Shown piece after piece: positions 10,198 to 19,740 of a DNA stretch of 64,000 nt. Position 1 is the stretch's first letter; each line of letters opens with the position of its first letter. A program made the translations under genes and the position numbers. This DNA is from Epiperipatus broadwayi (taxonomy: Eukaryota > Onychophora > Udeonychophora > Euonychophora > Peripatidae): positions 8,788,963 through 8,852,962 of the forward strand of contig JAQFVV010006208.1 in the NCBI GenBank assembly GCA_028023455.1. The letters run 5' to 3'. A model generated the notes under the pieces. The model did not search any database, was not told the DNA's origin, and saw only the letters and a program-made list of their open reading frames with translations.

Positions 10198-11311
10198 TCC
10201 AATTACATTCAACTGTTAGTAATAGCACAACAGGTTAGTATATGCACAATGTTTCAAGTGGTAATATTATCCTCTTCTTCAGGTGTTGCTGTCCTGACCA
10301 GTGACAGTACTAGCATGGAAATCAAACTTTGTATCCTTAGATTCTTGAATATAATAAAAATGTATATGAGAGATTGTGACCTGGGCCAACTGATGAGTGC
10401 TGGTTCAGCATGAAATGCATCTTGGGGGTCATTTGTCTTTTATTATATCTTTATTTATATGTATTTAAAAAGAATGGGGAAATATGGAGATGTTTATTAT
10501 ATCTATAAATTTTAATGTAATGCCCTAACCAACTAAAGTTGTAATTAATAATTTGTTAATCTTCTGTTGACATTAGTAGAGGTTCTTACTGTTGCATTTA
10601 GGCGCATAGTCTTAATATATATTATTTAGGTAATGAGTCTGTTCTTAACAAATTATTAATTGCAACTTTAAATTGTCTTAAAATATTTCTAATTATAAGA
10701 GTTTCACACTGACTCACTGTAAATCGAAAGATTTCATGTACATTAGCTTGTATAGAAATTGTGGACTTAATCAGTGAAGTAGTTAATAGCTTCATGCTCT
10801 CAAATCAAAATGCTTTAGATTTGCCTATATAATTAAAAAGTAGGTTGAAGATAAGAGTGGCCACTCTTGTCTTTTAAAGTCATTAATCTTGTGTTAAAAT
10901 TTGTAGAGGTCCCTACTGTCACATATAGGCACATAGTCTTATGGTTATAGCCTTAATATATATTATTTACCTAACCAACTAAGTAACTGGCTGGTGTTAC
11001 CATAAATTCATAACTCAAAAATCTAAGGGTCCAGATTTGATTCTCATTCTGGTACTGTCACTGGTCAGGCCAGTAACATCTGGAAAAGAGAGGAATTGGT
11101 TAGAGTGTTACCTTAAAGTCAAAACTCAAAAATCTAAGAGTGCAAGTTCGATTCCTATGCTAGTACTATCACTGGTCAGGCCAGCAACACTTGAAAAAGA
11201 GAAGAGAACAATACCACTCAAAACATCTTAAGAAGAGAGGAGAATAATATCCTTTGAAACATTGTGCATAAATTATCATATGTGCTATTACTAACAGTTG
11301 AATGTAATTGA
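10198..11311. mobile_element. Fold-back SINE-like pair, ~1.1 kb
   Basis: The outer 150 bp are inverted copies: CCAATTACATTCAACTGTTA from 10198 and TAACAGTTGAATGTAATTG ending at about 11311. Inside each arm are CTGACCAGTGACAGTACTAG or its inverse. The core GGCCAACTGATGAGTGCTGG is at 10385. The right half holds two head-to-tail units of about 117 bp (from 11010 and 11117), each with CAAAAATCTAAG and a B-box-like GATTTGATTC or GTTCGATTCC. The unit preceding the second B box has an A-box-like TTGGTTAGAG and a long spacer, which may reflect a class II tRNA ancestor (inference). Confidence 0.65.
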
Positions 11312-11960
11312 ATAATGTAAATAATGGTACATTTTTCTAACGATATTCAATGCTTTATACTAAATGATGGAACTAATGCAATATATAAATACAACTAAAA
11401 TACCATCATCACAAACTTTCAGGAAAACACTATAACTGAAAGTAATTGCACCAATAGTATTGTTTTTCTGAAGTAGATCAATCTATTGCTATGAAATCAA
11501 TGCACATTATTACATCCGTATTGATTGATTTCACAATGAGATATTTTCAATGCTTGCTCCAGTTTTTCTAATTCATAGCTTCTCTTTTTTACAATAGCCA
11601 AACAAATTGTCCATCTCATCTCTTATATGTGATCTTTTTCTAGACTTTTACTGTTCAAGCTTTGATTGTCCACCTAATTTTATATTTTTAAGAAATATAT
11701 TCAGCTCAGATGCATTTTAGCCTCTTAATGATCACAGTGGTCAGTGATATATGATTGCCCTTTCACCCAATTATTTAATGTCCGATATCTTCCTGTTATA
11801 ATATATCTCTCTTCACATTTTATAGTGTGATCTGAAGTCTCTTTGCACTTATTCTGTTAAGAAACATAACTTCTGATGTATTAATAAAAAATTGGCAATA
11901 CATATATTTAATATATATGTATATGAAATTATGTCTACCAAAACCATTCTATGACACACA

Positions 11961-12323
11961 ATATAGAGATTGCTATAAAAAGCACTAAAACATCACATGA
12001 TCACCATTTCTAGGCTTAAACAAGTTGTAAGTACAGTAGCAAACTCTCCATACAGTAGTGCCACCTAGTGCAAACCTTAGTATTCAATGGATGTAAGTAG
12101 GTTTGTGCATAAATTTCCTATCTAGTGGCTATTCATCTGTGGCTTCTCACTGATGAAAGACACAAGCTAGAAACTAGTCTGGGGATATTGGATGACTAGG
12201 CACTAGATAGGTATTTGATGCACAAACTTTCTTGCATCCATTGCGTATGAAGGTTTGCACTAGGTGGTACTACTTTATAAAGAATTTGCTACTCTAATAT
12301 AGAGATTGCCTATTACGAACACT
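11961..12323. mobile_element. P-family fold-back, variant termini
   Basis: The left terminus AACATCACATGATCACCATT is at about 11990. The arms are AGTAGCAAACTCTCCATAC and the inverse ending GAATTTGCTACTCT. It is flanked by an imperfect direct repeat of about 26 bp (ATATAGAGATTGC... at 11961 and 12298). The end sequence AGTAGCAAACTC differs from the commoner AAACAGGCAAAACTC, which marks a subfamily. Confidence 0.7.
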
Positions 12324-12749
12324 TTGGTTCAACAAAAGGAATCACTAAGGAAAACAGCAAAGTAATATAATATGGATTATTTTACAATTAGTAAACATAA
12401 TATAAAAGAAATAGCAAATAAATGAACATTTTTATTTATTGATTTAGTATATATGGTGTCAGCACATTAAAATTCAACCCCAACAGTTCTTAATCAATCA
12501 AGAGCTGTCTCCTCCAAATTATGTACAGCAAAGAGGCTATCAGGACCTGGCAAAATGCACACTTCTTGTAAATATTTACCATAGTTTGTGGCCTTCCATA
12601 TTCACTGTTTGGATAATCAAAATAATATAGATCTAAGTGTTAAAATGATGATGATATTCCGAAGTATAGCATTTTATTGAAAAGTGGATTCACTAAAAAT
12701 AAAAATCCTGCTTCATTCTCTGATAATGAAAGCTGGTGACGTAATTAAA

Positions 12750-12825
12750 ATAAACGTATTGTATCACATGATCACAGGTGGCAATACTGTATGGAGAGTT
12801 TTGCTCTGTTTATAAACGTATTGTA
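12750..12825. mobile_element. Miniature P element (48 bp) with perfect 14-bp TSD
   Basis: ATAAACGTATTGTA occurs at 12750-12763 and 12812-12825. Between them, 12764-12811 starts TCACATGATCACAGG and ends GAGAGTTTTGCTCTGTTT, so both P termini are present and almost the whole fold-back body is missing. Confidence 0.85.
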
Positions 12826-13513
12826 CTTTCTGCTTGACTGAATAATAAAATGAATGGGAGTTTTGCAATTAATGTAAAGATTTGAGGGGGGGAAATTTCA
12901 ACCACTGATAAAAAGACTCCGCTGGATAAAACTGTAAAGGTGATACTATTATAATAATCTCTTTTGATTTTTTTTTAAGTAGTGAAAATATGAAGTCAAT
13001 AAGACAAAAGCAATTTTTTACTCTAGTGCCATCTAGCAGAAGTTTGAGTAATTAATGACAACAAGATATGTATAAAATCTCTATTCTTAGGATTAAAATC
13101 CCATTCTCAGATTAGTTTTTAGACTTTTCATTTACTAATGAGATCTGGGATTTAAAATTGGAAGGAATGCAGATACACAGCCAACAAACACTTTTAACTC
13201 TATTATATTTGTCAAGCAAAAAGTTTGACATTTAAATTAGCTTAAAGTTTTCAACCGACGTCAATATTCTTGAGCAATTATAAAGATCTGAATCCTGTTC
13301 AGTAACATATATATTTTATTATCTTCAGTTCTTCATTAGCTGTAGGTATCTTATTTTCCTGTTAGGAACATTAATAATAACAACAAATCACCCAGCTTAA
13401 ACAAAATGATAAGACCAAATCTTGAGCAGATTGTTTAAGCTGAGAACTGTTACTACTATCTGGTGGATTAAAAAAAAGATTTTGCAATAATAAATCAGCA
13501 GATGGCACAACCT
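12826..13513. other. Non-coding stretch
   Basis: No recognisable gene. It includes poly-T and G-rich (GAGGGGGGGAAA) short tracts. Confidence 0.45.
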
Positions 13514-14680
13514 GCATAATATGATGCAGTTGGTAGAACATTAAATTGGGAGGTCCCAGGATCAATTCTGGTGCTCAAACTTTTTGTGAGTTGAGCAATA
13601 AAGATATATTCAATTTTTTATCTTGCATGGTTTGGTCGCAGTGGTAGAACATCTGATTTGAGATCAAGAAGTCCCAAAATTGATTCTGGTTCGCAAACTA
13701 ATTATGAATACCTGAGAAATAAAGCCATGAGGTTTTTCTTCCTGCATGGTTTGGTCACAATTGGTAGAGCATCCGATTTGAGGTCAAGAAGTCCCAGAAT
13801 CGATTCTGGTGCTCACAATTCTAGTGCCAAAACATCTTGTGAACTCCTGAGCAATAAAACCATATGTGGGTTTTTTCTTTCTGCATGGTTTGGTTACAAT
13901 TGGTAGAGTATCCAATTTGAGATCAAGAAGTCCCAGAATCGATTCTGGTGCTCACAATTCTAGTGCCAAAACATCTTGTGAACTCTGAGCAATAAAACCA
14001 TATGTGGGTTTTTTCTTTCTGCATGGTTTGGTTACAATTGGTAGAATATCCAATTTGAGATCAAGAAGTCCCAGAATCGATTCTGGTGCTCACAATTCTA
14101 GTGCCCAAACATCTTGTAAACTCCTGAGCAATAAAACCATATGTGGTTTTTTTCTTTCTGCATGGTTTGGTCACAATTGGTGGAATATTCGACTTGAGAC
14201 TGAGAAGTCCCAGGATCAATTCTGGCTCACAATTCCAGTGCTCAAACTTCTTGTGAACTACTGAGCAATAAAACCATATGTGGTTTTTCTTTTTGCATAG
14301 TTTGGTCACAATTGGTAGAGCATCCAATTTGAGATCAATAAGTCTCAGGATTGATTCTGGCGCTCACATTTCTGTTGCTCAAACTTCTACAAGTGTTTCT
14401 TTCATCCTGCATATTTGGTCGTAATTGCTAGAGCGTCCGATTTGAGTTCAAAAAATTCTAGGATTGATTCTGATGCTCACAGTTTTTGTGATTGAATTTC
14501 TTGTGAACTCCTGAGTAATAAAATCATATGTGTTTTTTCTTTCTGCATGGTTTGGTCGCAGTTGGTCGAGTGTCTGACTTGGGATCGAGAGGTCCCAGGA
14601 TCGACTCTGGTACTCACAGGTCTAACACCCAAACTTCTTATGAACATTCAAGCAATAAAGTCATAAGTCTTTTAATAGAT
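13514..14680 (+). repeat. Tandem array of nine tRNA(Pro)-like units
   Basis: Units start at about 13514, 13625, 13744, 13883, 14021, 14160, 14295, 14409 and 14545 (spacing 111-139 bp). Each begins GCATGGTTTGGTC, contains an A-box-like TGGTCGCAGTTGGTAGAGC, and a B-box-like GGATCGATTCTGG. The third part ends GAACTCCTGAGCAATAAAACC. The last unit keeps CTGACTTGGGATCGAGAGGT, whose 7-nt loop TTGGGAT would carry anticodon GGG (Pro). Other units read TTGAGAT at that place. Open frames of 61-88 codons here follow from the repeat and are not genes. Confidence 0.8.
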
Positions 14681-15002
14681 GGTGCTCTTAATGATGATAT
14701 TTTTATCAAATAAGATAGTATTTTTAAGTAATATCATAAATTTATTATTCAGCTTGATGATTTTAAAAATGGAAATGCTATAATTTCTAATGGAATCATG
14801 GATAAAATTAAAAAAATGATGTTAGTTTTGAACTACCGAAATTAATACATGGATCATCAAGATGCACTATTTGATCTTAGCGACATTCCTAATGTTAAAA
14901 TTTGATAAAAAACCAAAGAGATTAAAAAGGACTTCATTAATTATTTTGAATATCATTTTTCAAATTCACTATTTAAAAAAGGTTAATGGTTTTATTGATC
15001 AG
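14681..15002. other. AT-rich sequence, nothing recognised
   Basis: No gene or repeat that I can support. Confidence 0.4.
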
Positions 15003-15110
15003 AAGTTCGACTGCTGGACCTGCGAGCAGTGGAATTGAACCTGGAACCTCCCAATCCCATGCCGGATGATCTACCACTGTGTCAAACCACACAGGGCATT
15101 ATCCACTATG
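15003..15110 (-). mobile_element. Solo tRNA(Pro)-like SINE
   Basis: On the minus strand it reads GTGTGGTTTGACACAGTGGT (A-box region), ATGGGATTGGGAGGTTCC and GGTTCAATTCCACTGCTC (B box). It is homologous to the head of the tandem units at 13.5-14.7 kb, so the array derives from this dispersed SINE type. Confidence 0.65.
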
Positions 15111-15279
15111 ATTAAATTAAGTCAATAATTTTATTGAATTGACTGCTATCAGAAACAGATGAGTGTTATCAAAGAGGGTAATTTTGGAGAACCAAGAAAT
15201 TATTGATATCGCTTAGAAGTCCACAAAGTGTATCATGACCACCGATGTTATTTATAAATTGCTATTATTGATTTGTTAA

Positions 15280-15480
15280 AGGCAGTTAATTTAGATAATC
15301 ATGAAGGTTTGAACCAATGTTTGCAAATAGCTGATATTTATAGAGGTGTATTCACAATACTCAGTTGCTTGATGGTGATATGGGAGGAAGCGTCACAGTC
15401 GGAGGTGGGAAATATGAGGCATTTGAAATTAAAACTAACGTTAAAGTATTAACTTTGACTTCATTTTCTAATTTTGAAAC
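15280..15480 (+). pseudogene. Reverse transcriptase relic (non-LTR)
   Basis: In the frame starting at 15365 the peptide GGSVTVGGGKYEAFEIKTNV resembles the stretch of RTE/Jockey-type reverse transcriptases just before the GVKQGC motif. The GVKQGC and catalytic YxDD motifs are not seen. It is a short, decayed fragment. Confidence 0.5.
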
Positions 15481-15656
15481 AATGACCTTTGGAATAGTTT
15501 ACAGACAGCTTCTTGAGCAAACATCGAAACATACTGAAGTAATGGTGGGTTTTAATTTTATTTTACTAGGAATATTGATCTACAGAATGTCTTTAACATT
15601 ATAAATGTAATTACAGGGTTCAAGGTCAATAAATGTATGATAATTGTGTAGAATAA

Positions 15657-15990
15657 AAATAATAACTTTGTACAATAATTATGTGTAATGATTGTGTGAA
15701 ATAATTATATATATATATAATGATTATATAAATAATTGTATAACAATAAATGTGTGGCAATGTAACTAACAATAAGTTAGCACTGTTGTTAGGCCATAGA
15801 GTTGCATACCTGGCCTTATAAGGTCAGAGAATTGTAAAAAATGCCATATATGGTCAGGAGTGTAAAAAATACCATGTGTGCGTAAAAATGCCATGTACGG
15901 TAAGGTATGTAAAAACTCCAATCATGTGTGTGTAAAAATGCCATACATGGTAAGGTATGTAAAAACTCCAGAAATCTCTAGTAGTATATA
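15657..15990 (+). repeat. AT-rich microsatellite and ~58-bp tandem repeat
   Basis: 15657-15770 is a degenerate AATAATTATATGTG-type tract. 15836-15972 contains two to three units of roughly 58 bp with GTGTAAAAATGCCAT and GGTAAGGTATGTAAAAACTC. Confidence 0.6.
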
Positions 15991-16309
15991 AAAAAACCCA
16001 GAATATATGTTCTGGTATCAACGTAAGTCAGAGAATCCTACCTCTGTAAGTCCAAAAGCAGGACTAGGGTTTGCAGGTCACCATGACCTTTTGTCATATT
16101 AATGCACCTTAAATAGGTTATGTACATTTGTAAAAATGCTCCTAGATTGTTTAAATCAAACTATTAGCTTACCATCTTGATTCTGCCTTTGTTAATTATT
16201 TACTTGCTGCTCGCAGGACACAGTGGTAATTTAAACAAGTTGGTTTAATAAAAAAATCACAAATATGTTATTAGCTGGTAGTGGAGAAAAATAAAAAATG
16301 TTCAGTTAT

Positions 16310-16500
16310 TTTTATCCTAGATGATTATGAACTTGAGAATGTGGGCCAATTTAAATATCTCGGTAGCTTTTCAGATAGAATGGGTAGCTAGTATTGAGGT
16401 CAGCACAAGTTAAAAGATAGGAGATTTCATTAAATAAATAAAATAGATAGTCAAATGGCTTCAAAGCTTAGGAATTCATAAACATTGAGTGCTGGAGGAA
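16310..16500 (+). pseudogene. Reverse transcriptase relic, thumb region
   Basis: Frame reading LENVGQFKYLGSFSDRMGS, then stops, then SQMASKLRNS. This corresponds to the V-x-x-FKYLGS motif downstream of the RT active site in RTE/R2-like retroelements. It is interrupted by stops. With the 15.3-kb scrap it may be one old insertion. Confidence 0.5.
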
Positions 16501-17519
16501 TTAGAATCATTCCTAGGACGTACTGCTCCAGAGTCTGACAGGATGATACTGCGTTTAACACACAAGACAGGGATTTTATTATAAAAGTGCAACTACTTCG
16601 ATTAAATTACTTGTATATATGGACAATTGCATCATATAAATTGTACAAAAATAACATATAAATCCTCTGATCCAGGACATTTTATAACATTGTGGAAATG
16701 CACTGAGAAGATTGATATATATATATTATCTTATTGGATGTGGTATGAGTAAAAGTGAAGTGGATTATCTATCTAAAAAATATCGCGTTAAAATTGAGCG
16801 ATACAAACTCCATTTTTACTATAAGAATAATCTCAAAATTACTCTAAAGAATTGCAATTTTGTTTACTTTCATAGAAACAATATAGTCACAATGAGAAGC
16901 AAGAATGCAAAAACAATGAAAAGGTATTACCGCAAAACGACAAATAAATTAAAAAATCAATATATGATAAGTGTATATACCTAGGTGCGTGGATTGATTT
17001 ATAGAGTAGTTATCAAATTCAAATCTTTTGATTCTCTCTTTTTCTTTCTTTCTGGAATACATATATATATTATTATTCACTTTAAACAAATAAGCAGAAA
17101 CCACGTACGTTAAATTATAATTAAACTTAATAATGATAGAAAGTAAAAAAATAAACAAAAAAGCAGTTCTAGTAATGGAAAATATATGTATAATAACAGT
17201 TTCTACAGAATTAATAAAATTGCGCCATCTGTACTCTATTTTCGTTAATTAATCTATTTATTGATTGTAAAAGTTTTTACATATAAAAAAATAGGATATT
17301 TTTTAATTTTAAAATGATCTAACCTGATCACTATTTATAACATTTAAACTAATTCAGATAAGATTTATTTTTGTTTTAGTTTAAAAAATTGTTAATAATT
17401 TAATAATGATTTTTCTTCTTCTTTTCAATAAAAGAATAAGCAACACGAGTCAATGCCCATAGAAATGTAATACTTATCCCATTACCAATGAAGATGCGCC
17501 GTATTGCAACATTATTATT
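16501..17519. other. AT-rich non-coding stretch
   Basis: A 90-codon frame at 16712-16984 is lysine/asparagine/tyrosine-rich, as expected from base composition. No domain is recognised and I do not call it a gene. Confidence 0.45.
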
Positions 17520-17596
17520 TATTTGTGCAGTCAGTTCTGTAACGTTCATTTGAGGCCCTCTAATTAACAACAACTAGACAATCATTTTCTAACCGC

Positions 17597-17640
17597 ATGT
17601 TGCAGGAGTTATCAGATTTATCTGATAACTCCTGCAACAT
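17597..17640. repeat. Perfect 21-bp inverted repeat, 2-bp loop
   Basis: ATGTTGCAGGAGTTATCAGA plus T at 17597-17617 is followed by TT and its exact complement at 17620-17640. The duplicate copy at 29346-29385 has only the left arm, then different sequence. Confidence 0.9.
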
Positions 17641-18300
17641 AAGATAGATGTTAAAAAGACTAAAGTAATGGTTAACGGATTTTCTCAAAATATGAAAATA
17701 AAGATTGGTTATGATGAGTTAGAATAGTTAACAGCTACAAATACCTTGGTCAGATTATTAATATAGATGGAAACATACTGGATAAAATTAATCATAGAAT
17801 TAAAGTTGGTCGGAGTGCTTTTGGCAGAAATAACTTGATACTAAAAGGAAATATGTTTGAAAAAAAAAGATTTTTAATAAATGTGTTTTACCAATTCTTA
17901 CTTATGGATCTGAGACTTGTACACTTAATAGAAGAGCAATACAGAGACTGCAGACCACTCAAAGAAGTATGGAGAGATGCAAGCTGGGAGTAACAAGAAG
18001 AGATTGAAAACACAATTTATGGGTAAGAAAACAAACAGATGTTACTGACATCATTGAAAAAATTAAAAGACTTAAGTGGAGTTGGGATGGATATATTGCT
18101 AGAAGAGGTGATAATATATGGACAATTGAAATCTTAAACTGGATTCCAAGAGATTGTAAAAGACCCAGAAAGAGACCACATGTGAGATGGATGGATGAAA
18201 TAAGAAAGTGTGCAGGGGTGATGTGGAGAAGAGAAGCTAAAAATTGAAGAAGATGGATTGAACTTGGAGAGACCTTCATCCTGCAGTGGATGGATAATGG
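17641..18300 (+). pseudogene. RTE-type LINE, decayed 3' end of ORF
   Basis: Parallel to the better copy at 29366-29993. It keeps the NSYKYLGQII-like region, KLGVTRRD-like stretch, and the basic tail with CKRPRKRPHVRWMDEIRKCA. Several stops and frameshifts are present. The 3' end is near GGTTGATGATGATTAAAA at about 18300. The catalytic RT core and the endonuclease are absent, so this is a 5'-truncated insertion, as is usual for LINEs. Confidence 0.75.
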
Positions 18301-18754
18301 TTGATGATGATTAAAATAGGCAACTGGATTGGCTACAGACCACTTACCTACTTTTTTTTCAGTACTCGAGGAATTTCTTTGATCATCCAGGAAAATTTAA
18401 TAATAATAAAACCGCATTTAATGGTAAATTTCAACAACAGTTCTAAATTTTAACAATAAGTAGATATACTTTATGATAACAAAAAGACCTACAATAGGTG
18501 AACTTATTCATAGAATGGTCAGAAAAAAAAATTCAAAATCTGGTTTATCTTCTAGAGATGGTTGAAAACATTAGAATCTAAATCTTCAGTGGGGCATCTT
18601 TTAAGTGAAGGATCTATTTAACATTCTTTTTTTAAAGGGAAGCCATATTCTTTTTGTAAATTAAAACAAATTAGCATCATCGTTTTTATTTACTATTACA
18701 TGTTATAAAATAAATATACATTCGCAAGATGTAAATCACCATCCTTAATAAAAC

Positions 18755-19114
18755 AAAAAATATTAATACCACATGATCATCGCATGCTAGCACATAACTG
18801 TTAGTAAACAGGCAAAAACTCTCCATATAGTAATGCCACCTTGTGCTAACCAGAGCAATCAATGGATGCCAGAAGGCTTGTGCATAAAATCCCTATCTAG
18901 TGCCTACACATCCAATATCTCCAGAGTACTGCACCTAGATCTTAGGCTCATCACTGATGAAGGCCACAAGCCAGAAACTAGTCTGGGGATACTGAATGAG
19001 TAGACACTAGATAGGGATTTTATGCACAAGCCTTCTGGCATCCATTGATTTCTCTGTTTAGCACAATGTGGCACTACTATATGGAGAGTTTTTGCCTGTT
19101 TAAAAAATATTAAT
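18755..19114. mobile_element. Full-length P element (334 bp) with 13-bp TSD
   Basis: AAAAAATATTAAT occurs at 18755-18767 and 19102-19114. The element 18768-19101 begins ACCACATGATCATCGCATGC and ends GAGTTTTTGCCTGTTT. Two arms of about 108 bp (from AAACAGGCAAAAACTCTCC near 18809) are near-perfect inverted copies. The loop includes AGTACTGCACCTAGATCT at 18925-18942, in the opposite orientation to its duplicate. This copy defines the family's full structure: one single-sided terminus (CATCACATGATCACC type) plus a fold-back. Confidence 0.9.
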
Positions 19115-19557
19115 CTGATAAAAAAATTTGTACTTAAGTATTAGTCTCGTGATGATGAAAGTCACCAGCACAAATGAAGATGTATATAAAGACTAAATAA
19201 AACACATTTACAAGCTCCTAAGAAGGAAATGAATTAATTTTCAATAATATTCCCAATCAGAAGAAAGTTATTAGTCAAAATGTTGGTTTTGCTGCTAATT
19301 TTACGATTGAAATTGTGTTGTGATGTCATGAAAAAATTCTGGAATGACTAATCAATTATCTGTTAAATATGAGGTGTGATTTGTTATCCAGCTTTAATTC
19401 CTGCTAAGGGAATTTTTCTGAAATGACTTTTTATCCAATGAAATGTTTACAATTTGTCAACTTGTCACTACTGAAAACAATGTAGTTGTCTATTATTTTC
19501 AAAAGATCAAACAATGGAATAACTAACTGTGAACAGTTTGTGTGTGTAGTACATTAT

Positions 19558-19740
19558 TAAACAAGCAAAACTCTCTATACCTATTGCCACTCAGTGCAAG
19601 CCAGAGTAATAAATGGACACCAAAAGGCTTGTGCATAAAATCTTTCATCCAGTCCCTAATCATCCAATATCCCTAGACCAGTTTCTGGCTTGTGGCCTTC
19701 ATCAGTGATGAGCCTTGGATCTGAGAGCACTGCACCTAGA
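19558..19740. mobile_element. Partial P element at module boundary
   Basis: Begins AAACAAGCAAAACTCTC, continues through GGCTTGTGCATAAAATC and CTTCATCAGTGATGAGCC and stops at GCACTGCACCTAGA, where module Y begins. The same P half recurs at 20900-21090, and the A2 copy reads straight from this point into Z. Recombination between P copies is therefore a likely cause of the Y insertion (inference). Confidence 0.7.

Larger units (their letters stand above)
9041..12550. repeat. Segmental duplication block X, copy 1
   Basis: Collinear with 25425-29263 (X2) and 40120-42859 (X3, cut by the N gap). Homology starts around CAGAAAATGATTGTACATTA and ends near AAAGAGGC. The block contains a deleted hAT element, a fold-back SINE pair and a P element. 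X1 is visibly more diverged from X2 and X3 than they are from each other. Confidence 0.8.
17526..19740 (+). repeat. Segmental duplication module A, copy 1
   Basis: Collinear with 29277-31495: RTE relic, a spacer with CAGTACTCGAGGAATTTC, a complete P element, a second spacer and a partial P element. Here it joins module Y at 19740, while the second copy joins module Z directly. Confidence 0.8.

Noticed and set aside
13514-14680. CRISPR-like regular repeat array
   Set aside because: Units are diverged tRNA-like repeats over their full length without unique spacers; genome is eukaryotic.
13658-14713. Several 61-88-codon frames on both strands
   Set aside because: Produced by the tandem tRNA-like repeat; the similar peptides simply repeat with the unit.
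16712-16984. 90-codon plus-strand frame rich in K, N and Y
   Set aside because: Composition expected from AT-rich DNA; no domain, no splice context, no homologous copy in the window.
17959-18279. 106-codon minus-strand frame, also at 29705-30025
   Set aside because: Antisense shadow of the RTE C-terminal coding region.
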